Shown: piece by piece, positions 1 through 10,304 of the stretch
How the letters are laid out: each line of letters starts with the position of its first letter
Position numbering within the stretch: the stretch's first letter is position 1
Assembly: GCA_963854835.1 (NCBI GenBank)
Contig: OY978525.1
Span: 44,927,554 to 44,991,553 of the forward strand
Source of the DNA: Megamerina dolium
Lineage: Eukaryota; Arthropoda; Insecta; Diptera; Megamerinidae
Length of the DNA stretch: 64,000 bases
Direction of reading: 5' to 3'
The notes under the pieces: model-generated
What the model was told of the DNA's origin: nothing
Databases searched by the model: none
The model's input: only the letters and a program-made list of their open reading frames with translations
Translations under genes and position numbers: made by a program

Positions 1-1
1 G

Positions 2-751
2 AGTAATGAGAGCCTGCAGGAATTTGCTTCTGACATTGAGCGCTTATGTCATCTTGCGTTCTCTGGTAATTCGGAAGAGTTCGTCGAAAAAATAAAAATA
101 GAGGCATTCATAGATGGCATACGTGACGGAGAGACAAAGCGTGCCCTAGTCATGTCACCCAGGAATACATATGCCGAAACAGTCAGTAGTTCCTTGACAT
201 ATGAAGCCGCCAGTTTAATGTGTCGACCAGTGCCCCGTGTACGCCAACTAGAGGCAGAAACATCAGATTTGGTTGAAGCAGTGTGTCATGCAGTTAAGTC
301 AGTAGTGCAGCCTGAAGGAAGAACAACAGGTCGACGTGAAAACAAATTTAATGGTAAGTGCTTCATTTGCGACAAACGAGGGCATATAGCGCGTGATTGC
401 AATAAATCGAATATAAAGCCTAAAGGTAGAACAAGGAATCAACGCAAAAATAAATTTGCCGGTGCTTTATATGCCATCGAAGAGGGCACAAGGCGCGGAA
501 TTGTCGTCTACGACACAAGCAACAAAGATCGAATTCACCAGGACAACGAAAGGAAGATCATGATGTCATTCATCGTAGTAAAGCTTATACTCCATATCGT
601 CGTACTTGCACCGTGGATAGTAAACATTGTTCTCAGGAAAGAAACCACATCGTTAACATACGTCTTACGAATGTATTGTCGGAAGAGTCATGGACCACCG
701 AACGAGTTCAAGATGATCAACGGAACGACCCAGATCTCTCAAAGATCATGA
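2..751 (+). pseudogene. gag: gag fragment of LG1 with CCHC zinc knuckle, fused to pol remnant
   Basis: The open frame begins before the window and matches the C-terminal half of Gag in LG2 and LG3. A zinc knuckle CFICDKRGHIARDC (CX2CX4HX4C) lies near 360-401. About 60 nt later the knuckle region is repeated in degenerate form. There the -1 frame (frame 1) spells a second CX2CX4HX4C finger at 463-504 and stays open into the integrase side, while the Gag frame runs on as nonsense to 751. Gag normally packages element RNA. This copy is truncated by the window edge and by the internal deletion. Confidence 0.8.
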
Positions 752-1957
752 AATATAAGGAGCAGGGCATACGTCCAGATTGGCAAGAAATGGCTAATGA
801 GAGTCCAATAGCAAAGGCATACTGGGCGCAGTGGCAAAGCCTGCACTTACGAGACGGATGTTTATTCCGAGCATGGGAAAGTGAGGATGGAAAAATCACT
901 AATGATCTTCTAGTGGTACCCAAGGCGAGAATAAATGAAGTGATAGCTGAGTATCACCGTCGAGAAAATAAAGAATCGATTTTATTGGGTTGGATGTCAT
1001 GACCATGTCGCTGATTGGGTTCGGAAGTGTAAGAAATGTGCAATGGCCAAAGGTCCCACTAAGAAAAGTCGTGGTAAGATGCACCAATACACCGTGGGTG
1101 CTCCATTTGAGCGAATTGCTATGGACATAGCTGGACCATTTCCAATAAGCAACGCAGGAAACAAGTATGTTCTGGTGGTCATAGATTACTTGAGTAAATG
1201 GCCTGAAGTATACCCCATTGCAAATCAGGAAGCTAGCACAGTTGCGGATGTATTTGTCAACCAATGGATTACTCGTTTTGATGTACCGATGGAGTTACAC
1301 TCAGACCAAGGTCGAAATTTCGAATCAGTTGTATTCCAAGAGATATGCCGTATGCTGGGTATATACAAAACTCGTACAACACCTTTGCATCCACAATTTG
1401 ATGGCATGGTAGAACGATTTAACCGTACTTTGGAGGAATATTTGAGAAAAGTCGTAGATAAATACCCAGGAGACTGGGATGTACTATACCAATGTTCCTC
1501 ATGGCATATCGATGTGCACAACATGATACGACGGCTACTACACCGGCAATGGCAATTTTTTGGAAACGAGTTAAGACTGCCAGCTGATTTAAAATTTGGA
1601 GTCGTAACACCAATGAGATCAACCGAAGGTAATTATACTAGCGAAAAGCGGGAACAGTTGGATGAAGTACATCGGTTCATCAGAGAGCGGTCGCAGATGA
1701 TAAGCGATAAGATGAAGGCCAGGTATGACTTGAAAGCAAATTCAAAAGGGTTCTATGAAGGAGAGCTTGTAATGCTTCATAATCCACAACGAAAGGAAGG
1801 CCTGTCTCCTAAACTACAGACTCATTGGGAAGGACCATATGAGATTATAGCAAAGATAAATGACGTAGTGTATCGTATTCAACGTGCCTGGAATAAAAGA
1901 GCAAAGTTTAAAGTAGTGCACTTGGAGCGACTTGCGCCATATCGAGGGGAAGTATAA
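613..1957 (+). pseudogene. pol: integrase of LG1, zinc finger damaged and C-terminus frameshifted
   Basis: The 613-1002 frame carries the pre-integrase segment, and 1043-1957 carries the core and C-terminal domains. The DDE triad is visible: D in MDIAGPF, D in HSDQGRNF, and E in MVERFNRTLEE. The preceding H2C2 zinc finger has lost 38 bp and changes frame, so the two frames do not join. Around 1480-1560 two compensating frameshifts replace the helix that reads MFLMAYRCAQHD in LG2 and LG3. The C-terminal part LSPKLQTHWEGPYEI is the usual Ty3 integrase tail. The enzyme would insert cDNA into the genome; this copy is not functional. Confidence 0.88.
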
Positions 1958-1982
1958 AAACTTGTTCGGGACGAACAAGGTT

Positions 1983-1995
1983 AAGAGGAGGACAG
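1983..1995 (+). other. polypurine tract of LG1
   Basis: AAGAGGAGGACAG lies immediately before the LTR, where plus-strand DNA synthesis primes in LTR retrotransposons. The same tract, reversed, flanks the LTR of LG3 (48161-48173). Confidence 0.75.
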
Positions 1996-2433
1996 TGTAA
2001 CGAGTATCGATAGTTGGTTACTCATCACTATTGTGACTGACACTATTGGCAGCATCGACATGAATGTCAACAAAAAGAAATAAGCGATAACCAGAACAAG
2101 CCAACGAGAAAGGAAGAGAAGAATCTCGATAAAGGAAGAATCTGGGGTGTTGCCAACAAAGTATAAATAGAGCCAGTGTTGAGAAGTGACAATCAATCGA
2201 ATTCCGAACGTGACTGCGCAAACATCTATATAGAGGCAAAAGTTGCTAGTACATTAAAGTGTTATTGTAAATAGTTGATTATAATCAGAGTTGATTGTAA
2301 ATAGTGTTTATTAAATAAATTGTTGCTGTATATAGTTGTATAAAATAAGTGTTGCACTTATTATTAACAGAATCCAGTGATCGAACAAGGTAATTCAAAT
2401 AGAATTAAACGCTCACAGAATAAAAACGTAACA
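1996..2433 (+). repeat. 3' LTR of LG1 (438 bp)
   Basis: The LTR begins TGTAACGAGT and ends CGTAACA. It contains TATAAATA near 2162, a likely promoter TATA box, and AATAAA-type sequence near 2315. Homologous LTRs occur at 25192-25476 (internally deleted), 47724-48160, 52715-53143 and 60089-60456. The base following it rejoins Jockey sequence exactly. Confidence 0.92.
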
Positions 2434-2913
2434 ATATAAAGCAATCCTGAAGCCAATTTGAACTTATGGTATTCAGTTTTCGGGCACTGCATCTCCCTCT
2501 AATATCGAAAAATTGCAGCGAATACAATCCAAGTGTCTGCGAATTATTGTAAACGCGCCTTGGTATATGAGGAACGTTAACAAACATCGAGATTTAAATG
2601 TACCCACAATTTCTGAGGAAGTTGCAATGTCCTGCAGAAGCTACATTCAAAAATTACACAATCATCCGAATTCCCTTGCTACGCAATTGTTGCTGAGCAC
2701 GGGGCATCGTCGATTAAAAAGAAAAGATACACTGAATATGCTGTGAAATTGCTATACCTCGCGACTCAACAAATTGTGATGGAACGTTGGGAATATCACA
2801 TAATTTTAGTTAGTTTGTAAGATTTGATTACTTATTGTTAGTTTCTAAGTAATTTTAGAAAGATCCAATAAAAAAAGCTTGTTAGAAAGAAAAAAAAATA
2901 ATAAATAAATAAA
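2434..2913 (+). mobile_element. JK-A: 3' end of a Jockey LINE
   Basis: This is the last part of Jockey ORF2 plus the 3' UTR and A-rich tail. The peptide 2513-2746 matches the C-terminus of JK-B ORF2 (residues near 805-882) almost exactly, ending in the same RLKRKDTLNML. An AATAAA-like signal near 2869 precedes the A-rich tail. The upstream part is displaced by LG1 and lies beyond the window. The tail abuts RTE-2, so JK-A inserted into RTE-2. Confidence 0.9.
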
Positions 2914-4381
2914 ATTTCGTGCGCCGCGAGATATGTGATGCATTCCAGATTGGACGTAGAGTGCCGAATGTTACCATTGCTTTTTTGATGCAATTTTGGG
3001 TGTCTTCACTCGAACCACCCGACGTCGAGATGATGCTACCCAGATAGCAAAAATAATGTAACTCCTCCAGCTGGATACCATCAATCGCGAATGCAAGCGT
3101 ATTTTGGGTGTTTATACACAATACTTTGGTTTTTGGAATGTTGAATGCCAAGCCGACTTTAGCGGCGGCATCTTGTACCAGTTTCAATTTCGTCTCCATA
3201 TCCGAGTAGGTGTGAGATAGCATGTAAATGACATCCGCATAATTGAGGTCAGCGAGACGACCCCGCAGGCCCCAGGTAATCCCACTTTCAGGTCTTGTGG
3301 CATTTTTCATAATAGTATCAAATATGATGTTAAAAAGCAGTGGATATAATACACACCCCTCTCGTACGCTTGCGAGTATCTTTATTCTGTCGCCTAGAAG
3401 TTGTTCGTGCATTACCCGGCAACCTACTTCGGTGTAAAGTGCCTCGACGATTTTGATCATTTAGCATGGGAGTCCTTTGCATTCAAGAGCGTTACGGATA
3501 GCACCGTGGTCTATAGTGTCAAACGCCTTTTGAAAGTCAATGAACACAAGTGGGGGCCTCCATTGAACTGATTGTTCGACGATGACTCGGAGAGTATTTA
3601 TGTGGTCAATGCAAGAACGATTTGGCCTAAAGCCAGCCTGTTCCTGTCTGAGCTCGGGTTGAAGTGCGTATGAGAGCCTTTTGTTTATGATCTGCGCGGT
3701 AACCTTATTGATCATACTCAACAGTGTGATGCCTCTCCAGTTCTTACACTGTGAGAGGTTTCCTTTCTTTGGGATTTTTATGATTACCCCTTCTTTCAGT
3801 TCATCAGGAAGGTTACCAGTGTCCCAGAAGTCCTTTATTACGGGGTAAATTAGATGTGCACTGGTCTCGGGATTTGTTTTTAATAACTCCGGTGATATGT
3901 TATCTTGTCCTGGGGCTTTGTTGCTCTTCAGCAATTTTATGGCCGCAGCGATCTCCGATATACTTTGGCATTCTAGTGGGATATCGTCTTGTTCTTCATG
4001 AGCTGTGCATGAGCAGATTTTTTCGACAGAGCCTGTAGTATTGGAAAGCATGTCGGTGTAGTATTGTATCCAAATTGACAATTGCTGCTCTGCTGGTGTC
4101 ACGAGTGTGCCGGCTGCGTCTCTTATTGGTAGCGAAGAGGTGTTTTTGCCTTGCTTCAGTCTTTTTGTTGTTCTATATAGGTCACGGCTCCGGTTCGTTG
4201 CAGCAGCTGCTTCAGCTTCCCGAGCAAGATTTTCTGTCCATTTGCGCTTATCATTCCGAGCACTGCGTTTCACTTCGCGATCAATTTGACTGTATGACTT
4301 TTGACGTACCACCTTAGCATTCCGTGTCTTAGCTGTGTTCAACTGATGTTTTTCGCGTTTTGTAACTGAATGAGTTCCCAA
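2914..4381 (-). pseudogene. reverse transcriptase region of RTE-2
   Basis: Two frames (3461-4381 and 2914-3460) cover the RT domain. Recognisable blocks are the fingers motif NKAPGQDNISPELL, the palm block KNWRGITLLSMINKV, GFRPNRSCIDHI, and FIDFQKAFDTIDH. The catalytic block reads NYADVIYML, so the second aspartate of YADD is replaced by valine. The RT copies LINE RNA at the chromosomal nick. Clade assignment to RTE rests on these blocks and on the endonuclease; CR1-like relatives are a less likely alternative. Confidence 0.78.
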
Positions 4382-5267
4382 GTCTTATCTGAAATCCAAG
4401 ATTTGCGATGTTTCTCAGGGAACCCAATATGTTTCTTTGCGGTTTCATTGAATATAGTTTTTATTGCATCCCAGTCGTTTTTTCCTGATGAAGTGTCGAC
4501 AGCGGTACGGAGGCAATCTGTAAATTTGCTTTTAACATCAGCGTCTTGTAGCTTGCGAATGTTGAATTTTCTTTGTGTTTGCTGATTTTGGGCTTTAGCG
4601 ACAGCTACAATTTTGAGCCGCACTTCCCGCTCCTCCTTTGTTGCGAGTGTCAAGAAGGGACCCGCGCCATTTTCTGCTGATGGCGATATGGTCGATTTGA
4701 TTTTCTGTAATGTGGTCTGGTGATACCCCTGTCATCTTGTGAATGTTTTTGTGAGGGAAGTTGGTGCCTCCAATTACAAGCATAATTCCGTGAACAGCAT
4801 TCCATTCTCAATCATTCTTCCAACTCCATGACATCCTATAACATGTTCTAAATTAGTGTTGTTAGAACCAATTTGCCTTTGTTGGTTTTCGAGGTGAATC
4901 TAGTCAGGAGACTGTAGAAATCTTCCTTGTCCGAGTAATCTGATGTTTCCGTTGCCGCATAACACTGCACACAGGTGATATTTCTGGCGCGGATTCGGAA
5001 CCTTGCTGTGATAATCCGGTCAGAGATCGGTTTCCAATCCATTAGGGCTTTACGTGCTTGTTTTGAGAGTAGGAAACCAACTCCACTCGCCCTGGACTGG
5101 TCGTTAGGTTTACCGGAGAACAGAAAAGACAGTCCTTCTTTAGTGGTGTGTTCGCCGGAGTCAAGCCATCTGATTTCACAAAGTCCCAGAAAGCAGAGCT
5201 TGTAATGTAAAAATTCATTGCATATTTGCGCCAAGAGTGATGGTTCCAAAAGTGTTCTAAGTTCCAA
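4339..5267 (-). pseudogene. endonuclease (EEP/APE-type) region of RTE-2
   Basis: Fragments in different frames (4848-5267, 4595-4783, 4339-4653) carry exonuclease-endonuclease-phosphatase features: GLCEIRWLDSG near the N-terminus, a stretch beginning ITARFRIRARNI, and NQIDHIAISRKWR near the catalytic C-terminal block. The linker ending WISDKTWELIQLQN leads to the RT. The region between 4784 and 4847 has lost coding sequence, including the expected GDFN-type block. Confidence 0.7.
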
Positions 5268-5533
5268 ATCGTGTCCTAGATTTCATGCCAAAAGTCGTTG
5301 CCGTTCGATCCGTTCGATCCGTTTGATATTTTCTTTTTGTTGTGGTTTCAGTAATCAAAAAAGTTTAAGATGGGTAGGTGATTGGCCTGTCGCACCCGAT
5401 TCTGGTCCTAGGGCTGCCAGCTGATCCTCCATACAGGAATCCAGTTACCTGGGAGCAACAGCATTTCCTCTGCGCAGAGTGTTAAGGTTATACCGCCTAT
5501 ACTCGGTCGTCAGAACCTCGTTCGTTTTAAACG

Positions 5534-5577
5534 GTCAACCTCACCTTCACGTGTTACCACGTGAAGGTGAGGTTGAC
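5534..5577. repeat. perfect 20-bp inverted repeat with 4-nt loop
   Basis: The arms 5534-5553 and 5558-5577 are exact reverse complements (arm begins GTCAACCTCACC) and flank the loop TTAC. It lies between the 5' side of RTE-2 and the AT-rich VLE-1, and its GC content is higher than the neighbourhood. Confidence 0.95.
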
Positions 5578-5735
5578 ATTTGGAAGGGATAGGCTATGTA
5601 TTCGCATCACCATCCCCATTTGCCCATTTTTAGATTAAATTAAATGGGCCCACCCCCGGATGGATTAAATAGTTTAAAAGAAGATTTAAACATAACTTTA
5701 CCTTCACCAAATAATTATTTAAAATCAATCGATAA

Positions 5736-5891
5736 GTACCAAAAATAAATGATGAAAAATACTGGAATGACATTAATGAACTAAAAGAAAGATTAATTTT
5801 GTTACTAGGAGAACATGAAGCAAGAAATGATAATCCTGAAATACATAACGAAATTATGAATATCATTGAAGAATTAAGAGAAGAGAATTTA
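5736..5891 (+). pseudogene. VLE-1: C-terminal fragment of a virus-like ORF of unknown function
   Basis: An open frame encodes KYWNDINELKERLILLL and ends with MNIIEELREENLRF before RTE-1A interrupts it. The combination of an (N/D)ELxxRLxLL block and an IIEELRE block resembles the C-terminus of an ORF I recall from many arthropod Polinton-like and adintovirus-like elements. This is recall, not a search. Base composition (very AT-rich) contrasts with the LINE neighbours. The function in the family is unknown to me; the frame is truncated at both ends. Confidence 0.5.
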
Positions 5892-8539
5892 AGATTTAAG
5901 AATTTTTTAACATCAGCCTTATATGTGCCCACGCTCCGACGGATGAGAAGGACAATGTGACCAAGGAGAGCTTCTTTCAGCGCCTCGAAGAAGCTTATGA
6001 CCGCTGCCCCCGCCACGATATCAAAATCGTGCTTGGCGACTTTAATGCCAGGGTGGGCAAGGAAGGTACCTTTGGTCCAACTGTCGGAAAATTCAGCCTC
6101 CACCAGAACACCTCCGATAACGGAAAGAGGCTGATCGACTTCGCCGCAGCACGAACATGGTAATTGGTGGTACCAGATTCCAGCATCTCGACATCCACAA
6201 AGCGACATGGCTGTCTCCAGATCATCGTACAAGAAACCAAATTGATCATGTGGTGATTGACGGAAGGCATGCTTCCAGTGTGATGGACGTGAAATCGATC
6301 CGTGGTGCCAACATCGACTCGGATCACTACCTTGTTGCAGCTAAGGTGCGCACACGCTTATGTGTTGCAAATAACAAGAGAAGTCCCACACAGAGAAAGC
6401 TCGACGTCAGTAAGCTGCGATCACCAGAGACAGCATATGCATTTTCCACTCGACTATCGGATCTGCTTATGCAGAACACTCCCCAACTTGATGATACATG
6501 CGCACGGTGGACACATATATCCCACTCCATGACTACTGCTGCCGAGGAGGTAATCGGTTACTACCGGCCTCTGAGGAATGAGTGGTATGATCAGGAGTGT
6601 CGCGACGCTACCGCAGAGAAAGACGCCGCCTACAGAAGAACCCTGCGTGCAGGCGCAACGCGAGCTGTTAAGGAGCGGTATAGAGAGAAAAGGAGTGCAG
6701 AGAGACGTCTTTTCAGGCGCAAGAAGAGGGAGTTGGAAAGACGTGAGTGTGAGGAAATAGAGATGTGTACCGACAAGAATGAGACTCGAAAATTCTTCGA
6801 AAAGATCAAGCGCCTAAGTGGAGGTTTAAATCCCGGAGCCTCTTCTTGTCGTGATGGAAATGGGAATCTGGTTACAGATGTCCAGAGTGTACTGAGCCTA
6901 TGGAGGGAACACTTCTCCACGTTACTGAATGGCGATGCTACGAACAATTCCGCCAGTGGAGGAGATTGCCCGATAACCCCAATTACAGATGATGGTGTTG
7001 ATGTTCCACCACCCGACTATGACGAGGTTGAAACGGCCATTTTAAGGCTGAAGAACAACAAAGCTGCAGGTGCTGATGGCCTGCCTGCCGAGTTGTTTAA
7101 GACCGGAGGCGATGAGCTGCTCACCCGCATGCACCAGCTCATAAGCAGAATATGGTCGGATGAAAGCATGCCTGATGATTGGAGGCTCAGTGTTCTCTGT
7201 CCTGTACATAAAAAAGGAGACCCCACAATTTGCGCCAATTACCGTGGAATAAGTCTCCTGAGCATCGCATACAAGGTTCTATCGAGCGTACTGTGTGAAA
7301 GGTTGAAGCCTATGCTCAGCAACCTGATTGGACCTTATCAGTGTGGCTTCAGACCTGGTAAATCCACCATCGACCAGATTTTCACACTGCGCCAAATCCT
7401 GGAGAAGACCCAAGAAAAACAGATCGACACACACCACCTATTTGTTGATTATAAAGCCGCTTTCGACAGTCCGGTAAGGGATTACCTCTACGCAACAATG
7501 TCTGAGTTCGGTATTCCTGCAAAGCTCATTCGACTTTGTAGAATGACACTGCATAACTCTCGTTGTGCAGTGAAAATTGGGAAGGACCTCTCCGCACCGT
7601 TTAATACCGAACGGGGTTTCAGACAAGGTGATTCGTTATCGTGCGACTTCTTCAATCTTATTATGGAGAAAATAATACGAGCTGCTGATCTACGACATAA
7701 TGGCACTATCTTCAACAAAAGTGTCATGCTGTTAGCGTATGCCGACGATATTGACATAATCGGCATGAACACGCGAGCAGTCAGTGCAGCATTCTCAGAG
7801 TTGGAAAGAGAGTCGCGTCGGATGGGTCTCACGGTGAACGAGGGCAAGACGAAGTATCTAGTGTCAACAAACAAAGAGTCCCGGCGTCTTGGACAGCACG
7901 TCACTGTTGACAACTACGCTTTTGAAGTAGTAAGGGACTTTGTCTATCTTGGAACCAGCATTAACAGCAGTAATGACGTCAGCTTGGAGATCATGCGTAG
8001 GATAACTCTTGCTAACAGGTGTTACTTTGGGCTGAGTAAGCAATTGAAAAGTCGAGCCCTCTCTCGAAGAACGAAAACTACACTCGACAAGTCTCTCATC
8101 ATGCCTGTCCTAACATATGGCGCTGAAGCCTGGACAATTTCCATCTCTGATGAGCGAATGCTTGGAGTTTTCGAGAGAAAGGTCCTACGCAGGATCTTTG
8201 GACCTATTTGCGTTGGTGGCGAGTACCGAATAAGGTACAACCATGAGCTGTACGAGCTGTATGCCGATATTGACATAGTAAAGCGCATCATCGGTCATGT
8301 CGAGCGAATGGAAGAACACGCTCCAGCTAAGAAGGTGTTATATTCGGAACCCGCTGGAGGACGACGCAGAAGAGGAAGACCAAACCTCCGGTGGAAAGAC
8401 CAAGTACTGGAGAACCTGACGGCGCTTGGAATTTCTAACTGGCGCCAGCTAGCGAAGAACAGAGATGGCTGGCGAAGCATGTTATTTTCGGCCTAAATCG
8501 ATATTCGGTTGTTATGGCCACATAAGTAAGTAAGTAAGT
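5892..8539 (+). mobile_element. RTE-1A: 5'-truncated RTE-type LINE
   Basis: Plus-strand LINE nearly identical to RTE-1B but starting inside the endonuclease domain. It ends with TGGCCACATA followed by (AGTA)n, the same terminus as RTE-1B; RTE elements typically end in short tandem repeats rather than poly(A). The 8-mer GAATTTAA at 5884-5891 and 8540-8547 is a possible target duplication, but recognisable RTE homology only starts near 5902, so the 5' edge is uncertain by about 10 bp. It splits VLE-1. Confidence 0.85.
5903..8496 (+). pseudogene. RTE-1A ORF: endonuclease (partial), reverse transcriptase and C-terminal domain
   Basis: Frame 1 (5957-6163) has the endonuclease block VLGDFNARVGKEG. 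It is separated from the main 779-codon frame (6157-8496) by a 1-nt deletion relative to RTE-1B, in the sequence ACGAACATGG. The long frame holds DHRTRNQIDHV and the final endonuclease block DSDHYLVAAK. RT blocks follow: NKAAGADGLPAEL, NYRGISLLSIAYKVL, GFRPGKSTIDQIF, and an intact catalytic LLAYADDIDIIG. A 21-bp in-frame deletion near 8292 removes a KIQRLRWLGH-type segment present in RTE-1B. The C-terminus has the usual GRPNLRWKDQV block. Confidence 0.88.
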
Positions 8540-8577
8540 GAATTTAATATAACTTTGTGAAGCAAAAGAAACCGATT

Positions 8578-8592
8578 GTTCACTTTTTGAAC
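8578..8592. repeat. 15-nt hairpin in VLE-1
   Basis: GTTCAC TTT TTGAAC: a 6-nt arm, 3-nt loop and 6-nt arm with one mismatch. It is one member of the dispersed hairpin class found throughout VLE-1 and VLE-2. A decayed unit (GTTTCC TTT...) follows 1 nt later at 8594. Confidence 0.75.
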
Positions 8593-8635
8593 CGTTTCCT
8601 TTAAAAATTTATTCGAAATTTTATTACTTAAATAA

Positions 8636-8896
8636 ATGGGTATTGATAAGTTTGGACAAACAACTTTTTCAGAATTAAATTCTTCTAATGAATATTCTAT
8701 TAATAGAATAATGTTAGTAGAAAAACTTTTCGAAGAATATCGTTTAAGTAGTGAACAAGATCTTAAAAATTTGAAAAAGCATATTGAAGAAGTTTCTGAA
8801 GGAAATCAACAATTTCGAGAATTTATAGAAAACCAAATTGATGAATGGGAAAAAAAATTAAACGATAATAAGTCTGAAATTATTGATTTAATTTAA
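8636..8896 (+). CDS. VLE-1: small coiled-coil ORF beginning with a DKFGQ motif
   Basis: An 86-codon AT-rich frame begins MGIDKFGQTTF and continues as a charged, heptad-like stretch (ELNSSN to KSEIIDLI) predicted by eye to be coiled coil. The N-terminal (I/S)D(R/K)FG pattern resembles a small protein I recall next to capsid genes in arthropod virus-like elements, possibly a fibre or spike component. That role is inference. It lies downstream of the 5736-5891 fragment on the same strand, consistent with a structural-gene block. Confidence 0.45.
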   Translation: MGIDKFGQTTFSELNSSNEYSINRIMLVEKLFEEYRLSSEQDLKNLKKHIEEVSEGNQQFREFIENQIDEWEKKLNDNKSEIIDLI

Positions 8897-9412
8897 AAAC
8901 TGGAATTTATGGAAGACCATATTGAAAATTTTAAAATCAGTTTTCTAAAAGAACTTGATTAGAAAAACAAAATTTAATGTAAAAATATCTTAATGATTTA
9001 TCTTCACGAAATGTAGAGTCAACAGAATAAATATTAAAGCCTAAAACAAATGATATATCTCCTTTTGAAACCATCACCCTTGGTGATATGATTAAAGTTT
9101 CATCAGAGATAATGTTGGAAACAAGTTCTAATGATTTTGTTCAAGATCAAAAAAATGTCTCTGAAGGAGACGGTTCGCAAAACGAACTTGTCTCTAAAGA
9201 AGACCGTTAACAAAGTGAACATGTAATTAAAAATAATTTTTAATAAAAATCTATATTAAATAGAAAAAATAAATAGGAAAAATTTAAAATGATGAATAGA
9301 AAAATAATAAATCTTAACTTAAAATAATTTATAAATCTAAAACAATCGAATTAATCTAAGATAATATCAATTAGCATATAAGTGGAAGGGGTAAGCGGGT
9401 TCGTTTTATTAG
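8897..9412 (+). other. VLE-1 intergenic or decayed coding stretch with hairpins
   Basis: AT-rich sequence with short broken frames. It contains a perfect hairpin ATCACC CTT GGTGAT at 9073-9087 and the four-unit hairpin array at 9157-9220. The stretch 9120-9208 is one open frame ending in the array (VSEGDGSQNELVSKEDR then stop). No other gene is recognised. Confidence 0.6.
9157..9220. repeat. array of four 15-nt hairpins, 16-17 nt period
   Basis: Units: 9157-9171 (GTCTCT GAA GGAGAC), 9173-9187 (GTTCGC AAA ACGAAC), 9190-9204 (GTCTCT AAA GAAGAC) and 9206-9220 (GTTAAC AAA GTGAAC). Each is a 6-nt arm, 3-nt loop and 6-nt complementary arm with one mismatch (GTCTCT/GGAGAC pairs with one G:T). Starts are 16, 17 and 16 nt apart. 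See 41308-41437 for a longer array. Confidence 0.85.
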
Positions 9413-9421
9413 CTACCTAAT

Positions 9422-9452
9422 GGTCTCAGAGAGAACCATCACCTCTGGTGAC
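9422..9452. repeat. two hairpin units in the polymerase C-terminal tail
   Basis: 9422-9436 (GGTCTC AGA GAGAAC, imperfect) and 9438-9452 (ATCACC TCT GGTGAC, one mismatch), 16 nt apart. They encode the last residues of the relic, after the LSWGH block. Confidence 0.7.
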
Positions 9453-9519
9453 TTACTTTTTATTTTTAAATGTCCCCAAGATAGTTTATAAATATTATTT
9501 AACGTATTTTCTTCATTAT

Positions 9520-9550
9520 ATTTGCGAAGCGAATCGTTTCCTTCAGAGAC
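9520..9550. repeat. two hairpin units inside the polymerase reading frame
   Basis: 9520-9534 (ATTTGC GAA GCGAAT, one mismatch) and 9536-9550 (GTTTCC TTC AGAGAC, two wobble-type mismatches), 16 nt apart. On the coding minus strand they read VSEGNDSLRK in the frame of the polymerase relic. Confidence 0.7.
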
Positions 9551-10304
9551 ATAACTACTTTGTAATTGGTTTCCATGCTGTAAACTATTAAAATAAAACT
9601 TATCATCATAAGGCGATAATCCTATTTTCTTTTCTTTTGTAGTATGCAATGTCATATCATATGATCTAATATTATAAACGATCTCAATTTTATTTTTTAA
9701 GTTAACTAAAGAATTTTTATAATCTTCTACGGTTAACTTTTTAATATTATTTTTCTTTATACCTTTACAAACTTTTTTCTCATCAACATCAGTTTTAAAC
9801 GAATACATTTTACTTCTAAGCCCACAAAATTCTCTAATAGGAATTCCATTATATTCATCTTTAAATTTTCCAGGTGTTTTCTTAATAACGTTAGATTTAA
9901 GAATAAAGGATAAGGGAATCAGTATCTGTACCTAATAACTTCATTCTATTTTCGAATTTATTCTTCAATTGAACGTACATCTTGAACATTGATAAATTTG
10001 ATATATCTTTTAACCTCCAAATATAGGTTTATTTAATTTAATCTTAGAATTTTTACCAAATACTACAAATGTGTTCTCATCAATAACTTTTCTAAATTGA
10101 TAAGTTCTTTTATTTATTAGTTTTCTCATCATTTTCTCAGTTTTAACTACTGTAACATTTAATCTATTTCTTATCGGCATTTTACGCCTCTATGAACTTT
10201 AGTTAAAATTACACCATTCTTTAAATATTCTTTTAATAATCTAATATCAATTACATAATTTTTCTTTGATAATAAGCTACACATTAGTTTCTTATTTTTA
10301 TTAT

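Larger units (their letters stand above)
1..2433 (+). mobile_element. LG1: 3' part of an internally deleted Ty3/gypsy element (tRNA-Leu family)
   Basis: The window opens inside Gag of a Ty3/gypsy LTR retrotransposon and runs to its 3' LTR. Gag zinc-knuckle sequence passes almost directly into the segment before integrase, so protease, reverse transcriptase and RNase H are absent. The related copy LG3 keeps those domains. LG2 (25192-28487) has the same junction, so the deletion predates insertion of both. A second shared change is a 38-bp deletion in the integrase zinc finger near 958. The element lies inside a Jockey 3' end; comparison with JK-B suggests an ATAT target duplication at the right edge. 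It could not have made its own reverse transcriptase. Element identity is certain; the full 5' half lies outside the window. Confidence 0.93.
2914..5440 (-). mobile_element. RTE-2: degenerate RTE-type LINE
   Basis: Minus-strand endonuclease and reverse-transcriptase sequence of an RTE-type LINE, interrupted at its 3' side by JK-A. The 5' boundary near 5440 is approximate. It differs clearly from RTE-1. Several frame breaks and in-frame stops show it is old. Confidence 0.75.

Noticed and set aside
5884..8547. GAATTTAA as a firm target duplication of RTE-1A
   Set aside because: Recognisable RTE homology starts about 10 bp inside the left copy, and the 8-mer is AT-rich, so it is kept only as a possibility.
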